64,000 nucleotides of DNA, from positions 248,001 through 312,000 of the forward strand of contig CALMPF010000026.1 in assembly GCA_937871505.1 (NCBI GenBank), read 5' to 3'. Below, piece after piece: positions 35,088 to 45,303 of the stretch (within the stretch, counting starts at the first letter, position 1; every line of letters begins with the position of its first letter). Made by a program: the position numbers and the translations under genes. The notes under the pieces are model-generated. The model was not told where the DNA came from and made no database searches. It worked only from the letters and a program-made list of their open reading frames with translations. The stretch is from an uncultured Planctomycetia bacterium (GTDB taxonomy: Bacteria; Planctomycetota; Phycisphaerae; Phycisphaerales; SM1A02).

Positions 35088-37052
35088 ATGACTTCGAACT
35101 CGCCGCGCGAGCGGACGGTGTCGAGCCGCGACGTCTCCGACGCCGGCTGCCGAGAGGGAGCCGCCGCTCCGGGCGACCGGGGAAGCGGCGGATCCGAATT
35201 CGGCGACCGCGCCGAGGGCGTCCGAGTGTCGATCCTGCCGCCTTGGCGCAGAGGCTGGCGCCCGCGTCTCCGCGCGCTGCTTCAGAGCGCTCTCGCGCCC
35301 CGGCGCTCGGTCAGCCCGGTTCACGCCCCCCGCTTCGCGGTCGGTCTCGGCGGCGCCGTTTCCGAGGCGCTGGCATCGCATTGGGAGCGGGTACTCGTCG
35401 CGGGGTTTCGTCGGCACGGGGCCACGGGGGGGAACCGGGTCGACGTCTGTCTGGATCCGGACTGCTACTTCGAGCGGCTCTGGGAGGAGATCGCCGCGGC
35501 CGAGCGCCAGGTCTGGATCGAGAGCTACACGCTCGAGTGCGACCGCGTCGGATGCGCGACCATCGAGGCGCTCGCCGCGGCGGCTCGGCGCGGTTGCGAC
35601 GCAGTCCTCCTCCTCGATGCCGTGGGTTCACTCGGGGTCGATGCCGAGGCGCTCTCGGCGCTGAGCGAAGCCGGCGGCCGGATCTGCTTCTACAACCCGC
35701 CGCACGGCGGCCGCTTCCTCCGGCGCAGTCCGCTGCACCGCAGCCATCGAAAGCTGGTCGCGATCGATGGGACCGTGGCCTACGTCGGCGGGAGGAACAT
35801 CTCAGAGCACTACGCAGGAACGCGGCTCGGACTGGGCACCTTCCGCGACTGCCAGCTCCGCATCGAAGGTCCGGCAGCGCAGGCGCTCGGCCAGTCGACG
35901 GCGCGGCTGCTGCGGACAGCGATCCCTCCGCTCGATCCGACGCCGACGCTCGTGGAGGCGCGCCCGAGCCGAGACGATGGGGGGCGCCGCGAGGTCAACG
36001 CTGCCGCCCCGGCGCGCGGGCCGGATCGCTGCGATGACGCCGTCGCTGGAACGCGCTCGCAGACCGGACCTTCGGAGCGCTGCCGCGCGACCCTCGCCGA
36101 TCGACCAGTCGCGGTCGGAGAGTCCGGCGCGGTCCGTGAGTCCAGGGCGGTCGGCGAGTCCGGCGCGGTCGATGGTCTCAGCGCCACCGCCGATCTCGGT
36201 GCCGCCGGTGCCCTCCGCGCTGTCAACGCCGATCTCGGCGCCACCGGGGCCCTCCGCGCTGTCAACGACGATTTCGGCGCCCCCGGTGCCCTCGGCGCTG
36301 CCGCCGCCGATCCTGGCGCCCCCGGTGCCCTCCGCGCTGCCGCCGCCGATCTCGGCGCCGCCGGTGCCCTCCGCGCTGCCGACGACGTCGAGTCGCTCGA
36401 GGTCGCCCACGCCGCCCGCGATCCGGTCCTCAGTCCGACCGCTTCCGAGATGCCCGGCGAACGCCAGATGGAGCCCGCCCGCTCGGCGCCGGCCTGGCCT
36501 CGCGCCGAGGCGATCGCGCAGGTGCTGGAGTCCGGAGGCGGGCGCGGACGTCGCGCGATCCAGAGGCAGATGCGCGCAGCCTTCAGCGCCGCCCGCCGCT
36601 CGATTCACGTCGCCACGCCCTACTTCGTTCCCCCGCGAGCTCTGGAGCGCGTCCTCCGGCGCGCGGCGTCGCGCGGCATCGACGTGCGCCTCGCGACCGC
36701 GGGCCGCTCCGATGTTCCGCTCGTGACCCTCGCAGGTCGCCATCTCTACGGCCGCCTGCTCCGCGCAGGCGTTCGGATCTTCGAGGTGCGCGCGACCACG
36801 CTGCACTCGAAGCTCGCCGTCGTCGATGGCCTCTACGCGATGGTCGGCTCGTTCAACCTCGATCGCTGGTCCGACCGGAGGAACCTCGAGATCACCGTCG
36901 GCCTCGTCGATCCGGCGTCGACCGCGGCCCTCGAAGCGGAGTTCGACGAGATCCTCGCCCTCGCGACCGAGGTGACCCTGGAAGCCCACCGCGCCCGCCC
37001 CCTCTCGGCGCGCCTCCGCGAGTGGCTCGCGTACCAGCTCCTGCGCTGGTGA
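35088..37052 (+). CDS. Phospholipase D / cardiolipin synthase-like protein
   Basis: 654-residue protein with two HKD catalytic motifs: HRKLVAIDGTVAYVGGRN in the first half and HSKLAVVDGLYAMVGSFN in the second, the pair expected to form one active site. Substrate-strand motifs QVWIESYTLECDRVG and HVATPYFVPP fit the ClsA/ClsB branch, so phosphatidyl transfer or phospholipid hydrolysis at the membrane is likely. There are no N-terminal transmembrane helices, as in ClsB. Between the halves an extra about 150-residue linker includes five 13-residue repeats (ADLGAAGALRAVN-like). Start uncertain: ATG 35088 is preferred over ATG 35076 because TACGAT overlaps the latter. Confidence 0.82.
   Translation: MTSNSPRERTVSSRDVSDAGCREGAAAPGDRGSGGSEFGDRAEGVRVSILPPWRRGWRPRLRALLQSALAPRRSVSPVHAPRFAVGLGGAVSEALASHWERVLVAGFRRHGATGGNRVDVCLDPDCYFERLWEEIAAAERQVWIESYTLECDRVGCATIEALAAAARRGCDAVLLLDAVGSLGVDAEALSALSEAGGRICFYNPPHGGRFLRRSPLHRSHRKLVAIDGTVAYVGGRNISEHYAGTRLGLGTFRDCQLRIEGPAAQALGQSTARLLRTAIPPLDPTPTLVEARPSRDDGGRREVNAAAPARGPDRCDDAVAGTRSQTGPSERCRATLADRPVAVGESGAVRESRAVGESGAVDGLSATADLGAAGALRAVNADLGATGALRAVNDDFGAPGALGAAAADPGAPGALRAAAADLGAAGALRAADDVESLEVAHAARDPVLSPTASEMPGERQMEPARSAPAWPRAEAIAQVLESGGGRGRRAIQRQMRAAFSAARRSIHVATPYFVPPRALERVLRRAASRGIDVRLATAGRSDVPLVTLAGRHLYGRLLRAGVRIFEVRATTLHSKLAVVDGLYAMVGSFNLDRWSDRRNLEITVGLVDPASTAALEAEFDEILALATEVTLEAHRARPLSARLREWLAYQLLRW
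36189..36383. repeat. 39-bp tandem repeat, 5 units, inside PLD gene
   Basis: Five 39-bp units encode a 13-residue peptide of the type ADLGAAGALRAVN. The repeats lie in the linker between the two HKD halves and keep the reading frame. Confidence 0.85.
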
Positions 37053-37958
37053 CGCGCGTTCGGCACCCTTCTTCAAGCAGCGCTCTCGCACAAGTGCCGC
37101 CACTTGACGAGCCCCACGCGGCGCGCCCGCCCGAGAGCGGCGGATGCCACCGCGGCGATTCAGGCGCTCGCTTCGCAGCGCAGGCTTCAATGGGGCCGCC
37201 GCTCATGAGCGGCGGATGCGCGCCGCATCGATCCAGAGTGCCCGCGATGCGGATGGCTTCAATGGGGCCGCCGCTCATGAGCGGCGGATGCGAACGTGAA
37301 TGCGCACTGGACGTTCGCCGCACGCCAGCTTCAATGGGGCCGCCGCTCATGAGCGGCGGATGCATGCGCACAAAAGTAACCTTTCGCTTGACCGGTGCGG
37401 CTTCAATGGGGCCGCCGCTCATGAGCGGCGGATGCCGATCCTCGCCGCCGTCGGCGGGGAACTGGCGTTGCTGCTTCAATGGGGCCGCCGCTCATGAGCG
37501 GCGGATGCCATCGTCACCGGCGCCGCCGCGATCGCAGCGCAGTCGCTTCAATGGGGCCGCCGCTCATGAGCGGCGGATGCTCGATGTACATCGACATGAC
37601 GGCCTGCCCCTCGCAGCTTCAATGGGGCCGCCGCTCATGAGCGGCGGATGCACTATCAGCGCCCGCGAGCGACCTCGGCGACGATAGCGCTTCAATGGGG
37701 CCGCCGCTCATGAGCGGCGGATGCGGAGACACTCACCCGGTACAGACGCGGCGCCGCACCGCTTCAATGGGGCCGCCGCTCATGAGCGGCGGATGCGGCG
37801 GCGACGGCAGGCATGGCACCGCTGGCCCGGCGCCGCTTCAATGGGGCCGCCGCTCATGAGCGGCGGATGCCCAATGGCCGCCAGGCACCTTCCTACCCCT
37901 CGGGCTCGCTTCAATGGGGCCGCCGCTCATGAGCGGCGGATGCATCGCGCCGAAGTTA

Positions 37959-39093
37959 CTAATACGGCCATGATTTATTTGACTTTCGCACGGCCGCATG
38001 CAACAATCGGGCATGCCCAAGCAGGACGCAAGGAAGCTGGCGCCGGCGGCCCAGGAGGACCTTCGCCGCCGCGTGATGGCCGCCGTCGACGGCGGAATGG
38101 GGGTCACCGAGGCCGCCCGGACATTCGGGGTCGCTCGGCAGTCGATCCACAACTGGCGCAAGGCCGTCGAGCAGGGCGGGGCGTCGGCGCTGCGTGCCCG
38201 CAAGCGCGGTCCGAAGGCCGGCGTCCGCTCCCTCGCACCGCATCAGCGAGCCTCGATCGTCCGGTCGATCACCGCCGGATGCCCGGACCAGCTGCGCCTG
38301 CCCTTCGCGCTGTGGACGCGCGATGCGGTGATCGAGCTGGCGCAGCGACGCTTCGGAGTCGTCGTCTCGCGGTCGACGATGGGGCGCTACCTGCGCGAAT
38401 GGGGCATGTCGCCGCAGAAGCCCGTTCGGCGCGCCTTCGAGCGGGATCCCGCGTCGGTGCGGCGGTGGCTGGAGTCGGAGTACCCGGCGATCGTGGCGAA
38501 GGCGAGGCGTGCGAAGGCCGAGATCCACTGGGCGGACGAGATGGGACTGCGCTCGGACCATCAGGCCGGGACGACCTGGTCGAGGCGCGGCGTGACGCCT
38601 GTGGTGCCCGGGACTGGGCGACGGTTCGGCTGCAACATGATCTCGGCCGTGACCAACCGCGGGTCGCTGGCGTTCATGGTGTTCACCGAACGGTTCACGG
38701 CGGCGGTGATGCTCCGGTTCCTGCGCAGGCTGATCCGGCAGGCCGGCCGCAAGGTGTTCCTGGTCGTGGACGGCCATCCCGTGCACCGGTCGTCGCAGGT
38801 CCGCCGCTGGGTGGCCGACAACGCGAGGTCGATCGAGATGTTCCACCTGCCGCCCTACAGCCCCGACCTGAACCCCGACGAGTTCCTCAACAACGACGTG
38901 AAGAGCAACGCCGTCGGTCGGCGACGGCCGGCGGACCGGAGGGAGATGATCGCGGGCGTGAGAGCCTACCTCCGCAGCACGCAGAGGCGGCCGGACGTCG
39001 TGCGGCGGTACTTCCATGCGGAGTCGGTGCGATACGCGGCGTAGCGGGAAAGCGGGAAACGGGAAAGTGTCAATTCAACCGTGGCCTCGGTAG
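37959..39093 (+). mobile_element. IS630-family insertion sequence in a CRISPR spacer
   Basis: 1135-bp element. Left end CTAATACGGCCATGATTT... and right end (inverted) CTACCGAGGCCACGGTTG... are imperfect 25-27 bp inverted repeats sharing TTGAC at the inner edge. It is flanked by TA at 37957-37958 and 39094-39095, the duplicated dinucleotide target of IS630/Tc1. Removing the element plus one TA leaves 13+2+20 = 35 nt, a normal spacer length, so insertion occurred within a spacer. It encodes a single full-length transposase. Confidence 0.93.
37998..39044 (+). CDS. IS630-family transposase
   Basis: 348-residue DDE transposase. An N-terminal helix-turn-helix (GVTEAARTFGVARQSIHNWR) is followed by a winged-helix-like region (WTRDAVIELAQRRFGVVVSR) and the catalytic core: Asp in EIHWADEMGL, Asp in VFLVVDGHPVH and Glu in YSPDLNPDEFLN. 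All three are intact and the frame is unbroken, so the element could still be active. A second in-frame ATG at 38013 (MPKQDARK) is an equally plausible start. Confidence 0.93.
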   Translation: MQQSGMPKQDARKLAPAAQEDLRRRVMAAVDGGMGVTEAARTFGVARQSIHNWRKAVEQGGASALRARKRGPKAGVRSLAPHQRASIVRSITAGCPDQLRLPFALWTRDAVIELAQRRFGVVVSRSTMGRYLREWGMSPQKPVRRAFERDPASVRRWLESEYPAIVAKARRAKAEIHWADEMGLRSDHQAGTTWSRRGVTPVVPGTGRRFGCNMISAVTNRGSLAFMVFTERFTAAVMLRFLRRLIRQAGRKVFLVVDGHPVHRSSQVRRWVADNARSIEMFHLPPYSPDLNPDEFLNNDVKSNAVGRRRPADRREMIAGVRAYLRSTQRRPDVVRRYFHAESVRYAA

Positions 39094-40507
39094 TATATCG
39101 CATCACTGCGAGTTCGCTTCAATGGGGCCGCCGCTCATGAGCGGCGGATGCGGAGCGACTGTCGCACGTGCGATCGACCAGCGACTTGCTTCAATGGGGC
39201 CGCCGCTCATGAGCGGCGGATGCGCTCTTCCGCCGCGTGGATAAGTTGTGTGGTGCGCAGCTTCAATGGGGCCGCCGCTCATGAGCGGCGGATGCGGCCG
39301 TGGTGGCCGACCTTGACGCGAGGATCGGCCCAGCTTCAATGGGGCCGCCGCTCATGAGCGGCGGATGCAAGCGACGACCGTGCTGGTGGCACGGCGCAGG
39401 AACGGCTTCAATGGGGCCGCCGCTCATGAGCGGCGGATGCGCACCATGACGTGGCCGTCGAGACCGCAAGGCGGGCGCTTCAATGGGGCCGCCGCTCATG
39501 AGCGGCGGATGCTCGCGAGCCGGCCGATGGACGATCGTCTCTGGCCGCTTCAATGGGGCCGCCGCTCATGAGCGGCGGATGCACGGCCTACGCCGCAAAC
39601 GCACGCGTCACGATCCCGCTTCAATGGGGCCGCCGCTCATGAGCGGCGGATGCCACACATGCGCACCATCACCAAGAGCAAGGCCACGCTTCAATGGGGC
39701 CGCCGCTCATGAGCGGCGGATGCGTTGCGGACTGACGTGGCAAACAAGAACTCCTGGATGCTTCAATGGGGCCGCCGCTCATGAGCGGCGGATGCGGCCG
39801 GCCGGAGTACGCCCCGCTCGGCAAGGTCGGGGCTTCAATGGGGCCGCCGCTCATGAGCGGCGGATGCCCGCGAGAGCGATGCTCGTCACGATCACCGCGG
39901 GAAGGCTTCAATGGGGCCGCCGCTCATGAGCGGCGGATGCGCCAGCGACGCACCATCAGCGCCATCGTCGACCGGCTTCAATGGGGCCGCCGCTCATGAG
40001 CGGCGGATGCGCACCTTGCCCAATGGGTGAGACTGTCAACGGGCGCTTCAATGGGGCCGCCGCTCATGAGCGGCGGATGCGCTCGCCGCCGTGTTCGGCG
40101 TGCCGGTCTCGCTGCTGCTTCAATGGGGCCGCCGCTCATGAGCGGCGGATGCGACGTGGACCCGGACGACGTGTTCCTCGCCTACGAGCTTCAATGGGGC
40201 CGCCGCTCATGAGCGGCGGATGCGCCGCCACGTGTGGACGTGCGAATCGGCGGCTCCCGCTTCAATGGGGCCGCCGCTCATGAGCGGCGGATGCGGACTG
40301 TCGACAGGACTCTCCATCGCTGGCGGAATGCTTCAATGGGGCCGCCGCTCATGAGCGGCGGATGCGGCGCCGAAGGCTGCATTGTTCGAGTCGCCGATGC
40401 AGCTTCAATGGGGCCGCCGCTCATGAGCGGCGGATGCGCGATTTGGAGGGTGTTGTCTACGTGCGGTTCGAGCTTCAATGGGGCCGCCGCTCATGAGCGG
40501 CGGATGC

Positions 40508-40998
40508 CGCTCCCTGCACAACTGGCGAAATCGCAGGGGGTTCTGGGGGAGAGTGCGAGCGTGAACACAAACGGACACTTCGCGGAGCGGGTCTGAAGGG
40601 GCGAATCGCCGGGCAAGGCCGATTCCATCGGTTCGCGAGCGTGACGAGGAGGGGGCTGCATCACCGTCGCGCTCGCGGGGGTTTCGCGACCTCTGGCCGC
40701 GGGACGGAACGATGAGGCGAGGGCCGTCGTTCGTCCTTCCTGGTGGACGCTCGATGCCTCCCCTCATGGCGGAGGGTATGGGGCGATCACCGTCGTCGCA
40801 AGTGGCGGCCCGCCTCGCGGTGGCTCAGGTTGTCAAAGAGCGATCGGGGGACGCGTCGACGCGCTCGGGGCGCGACCCTTGAAGGACTGATCTCAGGAAG
40901 ACCGCTTGCAGCCCGCGATTGCCATCGCCTCACCTTCAGGAGCTGGTCCTGACGTCGGACCTGCCCTCCAGCTCCGACGTCTCGGCGTGCGCGGTGCG
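40508..40998 (-). promoter_or_regulatory. CRISPR leader and cas3-array intergenic region
   Basis: 491 bp between the last repeat and the end of cas3. By repeat orientation the leader lies immediately right of 40507 and directs leftward transcription. The first about 90 bp are less GC-rich (runs such as GTGAACACAAACGG on the plus strand). I see no clear -10/-35 and no gene. Confidence 0.55.
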
Positions 40999-43900
40999 TC
41001 AGACTGCCGTGGCAGGGGTGAAGTTCCTGAACTTCCCCGTGGTGATGCGCTGGCTCCGGAAGACCGCAGCGATCCCGCGCGGGCGCAGCTCGCCGCGCGG
41101 CGGCCGCTCGGCGACGATCGCCTCGATCGCGAGGAGCGATCGGACCACGTCGATCGGCACCGGAACGGTCCAGATCGGCCACGACCAGAACCGATCGCCG
41201 CTCCCGCGTCCCGTGAAGCCGGTCGTCTCGAGGCTGCGTCCCGCCGGCGCGACGCGAAGCAGGGGAACCCCAAGGACGGCGAGTGCATTCGCTCCGAGCA
41301 TGCTCCCGCGCGTGGCCCGGGTGGGATCGCCGCTGGGGTCCGACCACTGGAGCGCGTAGCGGCGATCATCGAGCGGGTCGAACCGCAGGCTGAGGTTCCG
41401 AAGCGGATCGCCGTAGTCCCAGGGCGCGAAGAGCGTCCGTTCAAGATGATCCCGATCGACGCTTTCGAGCACGCTTCGCATCGTGCGGAGGAAGTGCTGG
41501 TGGCCGGCTCCGCTCATGGTTCGCAGCGCCGTGTCGGCGACCATTCCTGCCTCGGTGACGACCGCGTCCGAGGCCAAGGCAGCGAGGTACTCGGTCGCAT
41601 CGGGATCGTCCGATTCCATGCACTCCCGGGCGTGCGATGCGAAGGCCTCCGGCGTGAACTGGATGTTGTCGGCTGCGCAGAGCGTCGGATGGGTTGCCGT
41701 CGCATGGGCGCGATCGAGGAGCCGATCGAGGATGCCGGCCTCGTCGAGATCGTCGCTTTCGACGATCGGACGCCACGCGCCTCCGCTCGCCTCCCAGCGG
41801 ATGCGGACCCGATCGCTGCCTGCATCGCCGCTCAGGCCTCGCAGCACGCCCAGCGCCGCAAGGAAGGCGAGCGGGTTGGCGCCGTCGAGCCCGATGAGCG
41901 ATACGCAGCGCCGTGCGGACGCTTCCGCGCCCGGTTCGCGCCGTCGGTCCGCGGCGCGCACGCCCCCGGCGTGACCGTCGGCGCGCCCTCCGGGCGAGAT
42001 CGCGCTTCCCTCGAGCCCCGGCGGCGTGCGGGAGCTCACTTCGGCGAGGCCCTCCTCGGCGCGATCCTCGAGATCGCTCGCCTGCTGGTCCGCGAGACGA
42101 AGCAGCGTCTCGAGATACGCCAAGCCCCACCACCCGAACCGGCGTGTGAGGGCGTGAAATCGGCGCGGCACCTCCGAGTCGAGGCGATGCGCCGGGACCG
42201 CCGCGGCACGCTCTTCGCGCCCGAACGCCACGCCATCGAGCGCGATCGCGGGCAGCTCGTCGTCCGGGGAGACGGGGGCGAACGGCCGAGCGTGACCGTG
42301 GTGGGCCGCGATGAGATGAATGAGGAGATCGCGGTGGGAGGGATCCGCGAGCGGAGGGTCGGTTCGTTCGGCGATCTGCGCCGAGAGCATCTCGTGGCGG
42401 AACCTCGCCGGGAGTCCCGCCCGCCTCCGAGCCCGCTCCTCGTCACCGCGATGTCGACTCGACCCCGCCGACTTCGCCAGCGGGACCCCCCCCCCGGCCA
42501 GCGCGATCGCGGCCTCGACCCGATCGGCGCCGAGCAGGAGCGCCTGGAAGCGCTCGTCAGCCTTGCCGAGGTCGTGATACTCCGCAGCGCGCAGCAGCGC
42601 GCCGCGGGCCGAATCCAGCCCAAGTGCATCAAGCTGGGCCGAGGTCTGGCGGACCACGTTGCGGGTGTGCTCGGCGAGCCCGACGGGCTGGGACCTTCGG
42701 CGCCTCGACGCAAGCTCGTCGCCATCGTCGAGCGAAGGGAGAAGGGACGAGGAAGCCTCGACGAGGGCGGTTCCGATGAGGACGAAGCCCTGCTCTGCCG
42801 GGTACGCCTCGACCGAGAACGAACGCTGCTTGGCGAGCGCCTTGCAGTGCCGCCGGACGCTCGCGAGGCGCTCGGAGTCGTCAACGTCCGGAGGCTCCTC
42901 TGCGACTCGGCGCAGGAGGTCCTTCCACTGCTCGCGCGACCAGTCGATTCGCGTCGGGTCGGTCAGATCGAAGAGCTCGGCGATCGCGCCGGTCGCCTCC
43001 GGCGGCCGGAGCGCGGAGTGAAGGCGAAGGGCCACTCGCGCCCGCGACCCGAGGAACGACTCCTCCGCGACGTCAAGCGCCGCGGTCGGATCGCGACTGG
43101 CCTCCGTGGGTGACGACGGATCGGCGCTTCCGTCGTCGGCGACGGCGCCGTCCATCGGTACCCCGAGCGGAGCGTCAGGCGCTCTTCCGCCCGGCCCGGC
43201 CGAGGGCGGCGCGTCCGGCTCGTCCGGCAGATGCGCGATGAGCGCGACATCGGCCGTCGCCGCCGGAAGCACGATCACATCGCCCGCGCGGACGCACTGC
43301 GGGAGCCGATCGCTCGCCCGCGCCGTGAGCTGCCACGACTCCGAGAGGAGGTGCGCGTCCTTCGGACCGCGCCAGATGAGACCGACGCGCGACGTCGGTC
43401 GGCTGGGCGGCGCGCTCTCGTCGGGCCGCTCCTGTCCGTCGATGGCGTCGCCGAGGTCGGCGTCCTTCGCAGACTCCCCGAGCAGCCAGCGACGGAACAG
43501 CGAGATCGGGACCGGGATGGTCTCCGCGGCCGTCGGCGGAAGCAGTGCGACGACGTCGGCCCACTCCTCGGTTCGGAGAGGCTGCCCGTCCGCGGCGAGC
43601 GCAAGCTCGGCGCGGAGGCAGATCCGCACGTCGGGCTCGCCACGAAGGCTCACGCCGTGGATGAACGGTTCGATCGATGCGTCGGGCGTCGGTCGTTCGG
43701 AGGTCTGGCACCAGCCGTCGAGGTGCGCAGGCAGCAGTGTGGGCGAGACGCTCCGAGCGGAGGGGGAGAGCAGCGGGCCGAAGTCGCTCCCCGCACCGAG
43801 CCGCTCGAACGCGACGATCCCGAAGTCGACGACGGATCCGGTCGCCTTGGAGGCGAGCCAGTTCCAGGTTCTCGATGCGGCGTTCCCATAGATCGGATCG

Positions 43901-45303
43901 AGCGGCTTCGTGTCGTCGAGCTTCGTCTCGTCGCGGATCATCGGGCGACCGGCGATGACGACGCCTTCCGCCTCGATCGGGCGGCCTGCGCGATTGAGAC
44001 GGCCGAAGCGCTGACGGAGCGCATCGATGGACGCGCACTCGACGACCATCGCATCGAAGTCGTAGTCCGCGCCGACCTCGAGGCACTGCGTGGCGACCAC
44101 GATGCTCGGGACCGTCGAGCGCTCCGGGCGCGCTCCGCCGATGAGCGGACGGAGCCGCTCCACCTGACGGTCGCGATCGAGCGGCCGCATCGCGCCGATC
44201 ACCAACTCGAGCGAAATGGCGCTCGACCGTGCACCCTTCTCGGCCGGCGCGGCTCCGCGGCGTGCGCCAAGACGCCTGGCGAGCTCGTCGTGGATCGCGC
44301 GTGCGGTGCGGACGCGGTTCACGATCACCCCGACTGCGCGCGGCTGTCCAGCCGTTGTTCCGGGACCCGCTCCGCCCCGGACGCTCGGCGCCTCCCCGAG
44401 CAGCGCGAGCACTTCACGAACCACATCGTCCTCGATCCCGCCTCTGGCGCCCCCGACGAGCCGCACGGGCTTGGCGGCGCCGAGTCGCCGTGCGAGCCCC
44501 TTGTCCGCGCGATCTTCATCGTCGAGGCCGAAGCGAACGGCCGGGCCGACGCGGATCGTGCCGCCGTTCCCAAGCGTCGCGGACATCGGAACGACGCGGA
44601 GCGGCCGGATGGGCAGGGGCTCCGCGATGCGCCGCGGATCGCTGACCGACGACTCGATCGCGCGGAGCGTCTCGAGGAACGGCGCCGAGATGTGCGCTTC
44701 ATCAAGGAAGAGGATGGAGTCGTACGCGAGCAGCGCGGCCTGGATCGGCGCGGCTCCCGGCGACACGCCGTAGCCGCGGAAGAGCAGCCGCGACCCGACC
44801 TGGTCGATCGTCGACGCGATCACTGTCGGCTGGGTCGCCGAGCGAGCCCAGCGGTTGTCGCGGTGGATGCCGCCACGCAGCTCGAGGACATCCAGCGGCG
44901 GCCCTGCATCTCGGGCCCCTGGCCCGGCGACGATCCGAAGCGCCCTGGCGACCTCGACGAGGATCGGAGGACGCGACGCAGGAGCGCGCTCCGCCTTAAG
45001 AAGCGCCTCCGCGATGCGCCGCGCGCGGTCGCAGGCCTCGTCGACGATGATCCGCCGATTGACGCAGAAGACGATCCGCCGCGGCGCCGCGCGCTCGGCG
45101 ATCGGCCGCGCAGCCGAGCACGCCAGGGCGAAGATGGCGATGTCGAGCACCGAGGTCTTGCCGCTCCCCGTCGGAAGCGAGAGCTGCCCGGGCCAGTCGC
45201 CGCTGGACGCGAGCGCCGCAAGCCGGCGCTGCCACGGATAGGGCGAGCGGCGGTGCAGGGCAGCGAAGAAGTCGACGAAGCGATCGGGAGTGAGCGGTGT
45301 CAT
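40999..45303 (-). CDS. cas3: Cas3 helicase-nuclease with fused Cas3-extension domain (type I-G)
   Basis: 1434-residue protein with domains in the I-G order: helicase first, HD nuclease second. Helicase: Walker A PTGSGKTSV (about residues 44-52), DEAH box LFLDEAHIS (about 200) and motif VI RFGRLNRAG. HD part: EYHDLGKAD (His910-Asp911) and AAHHGHA (His1001, His1002, His1004). After a Gly/Arg-rich linker the last about 300 residues (from CVSLIGLDGANPLAFLAALG) match what is annotated elsewhere as a type I-G Cas3-extension protein, here fused. Expected role: target-strand unwinding and degradation after Cascade binding. Its ATG overlaps the csb2 stop (ATGA). Confidence 0.92.
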   Translation of the reverse strand: MTPLTPDRFVDFFAALHRRSPYPWQRRLAALASSGDWPGQLSLPTGSGKTSVLDIAIFALACSAARPIAERAAPRRIVFCVNRRIIVDEACDRARRIAEALLKAERAPASRPPILVEVARALRIVAGPGARDAGPPLDVLELRGGIHRDNRWARSATQPTVIASTIDQVGSRLLFRGYGVSPGAAPIQAALLAYDSILFLDEAHISAPFLETLRAIESSVSDPRRIAEPLPIRPLRVVPMSATLGNGGTIRVGPAVRFGLDDEDRADKGLARRLGAAKPVRLVGGARGGIEDDVVREVLALLGEAPSVRGGAGPGTTAGQPRAVGVIVNRVRTARAIHDELARRLGARRGAAPAEKGARSSAISLELVIGAMRPLDRDRQVERLRPLIGGARPERSTVPSIVVATQCLEVGADYDFDAMVVECASIDALRQRFGRLNRAGRPIEAEGVVIAGRPMIRDETKLDDTKPLDPIYGNAASRTWNWLASKATGSVVDFGIVAFERLGAGSDFGPLLSPSARSVSPTLLPAHLDGWCQTSERPTPDASIEPFIHGVSLRGEPDVRICLRAELALAADGQPLRTEEWADVVALLPPTAAETIPVPISLFRRWLLGESAKDADLGDAIDGQERPDESAPPSRPTSRVGLIWRGPKDAHLLSESWQLTARASDRLPQCVRAGDVIVLPAATADVALIAHLPDEPDAPPSAGPGGRAPDAPLGVPMDGAVADDGSADPSSPTEASRDPTAALDVAEESFLGSRARVALRLHSALRPPEATGAIAELFDLTDPTRIDWSREQWKDLLRRVAEEPPDVDDSERLASVRRHCKALAKQRSFSVEAYPAEQGFVLIGTALVEASSSLLPSLDDGDELASRRRRSQPVGLAEHTRNVVRQTSAQLDALGLDSARGALLRAAEYHDLGKADERFQALLLGADRVEAAIALAGGGVPLAKSAGSSRHRGDEERARRRAGLPARFRHEMLSAQIAERTDPPLADPSHRDLLIHLIAAHHGHARPFAPVSPDDELPAIALDGVAFGREERAAAVPAHRLDSEVPRRFHALTRRFGWWGLAYLETLLRLADQQASDLEDRAEEGLAEVSSRTPPGLEGSAISPGGRADGHAGGVRAADRRREPGAEASARRCVSLIGLDGANPLAFLAALGVLRGLSGDAGSDRVRIRWEASGGAWRPIVESDDLDEAGILDRLLDRAHATATHPTLCAADNIQFTPEAFASHARECMESDDPDATEYLAALASDAVVTEAGMVADTALRTMSGAGHQHFLRTMRSVLESVDRDHLERTLFAPWDYGDPLRNLSLRFDPLDDRRYALQWSDPSGDPTRATRGSMLGANALAVLGVPLLRVAPAGRSLETTGFTGRGSGDRFWSWPIWTVPVPIDVVRSLLAIEAIVAERPPRGELRPRGIAAVFRSQRITTGKFRNFTPATAV

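Larger units (their letters stand above)
37112..40507 (-). CRISPR. Type I-G CRISPR array, 31 intact repeats, IS-interrupted
   Basis: 31 intact copies of a 36-bp repeat (GCTTCAATGGGG...GGATGC on the plus strand) that contains a perfect 20-bp palindrome, CCGCCGCTCA/TGAGCGGCGG. Spacers are 34-38 nt and I saw no two alike. Left of the first intact repeat (37184) a degenerate copy (37112-37147) keeps the last 13 bases exactly, followed by a 36-nt spacer, which marks the old, trailer end. Read on the minus strand, the repeat ends ATTGAAGC, the usual 8-nt crRNA 5' handle for type I systems, so transcription runs right to left from a leader near 40508. An IS630 element splits the spacer between the repeats at 37908 and 39116. 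Confidence 0.98.

Noticed and set aside
37944..40471. Spacers matching other parts of this window (self-targeting)
   Set aside because: None noticed by eye, but I could not search exhaustively, so no claim is made.
37022..40596. Open frames giving MGPPLMSGGC and HPPLMSGGPIEA repeat peptides
   Set aside because: They are translations of the 36-bp CRISPR repeats in different frames, broken by spacers.
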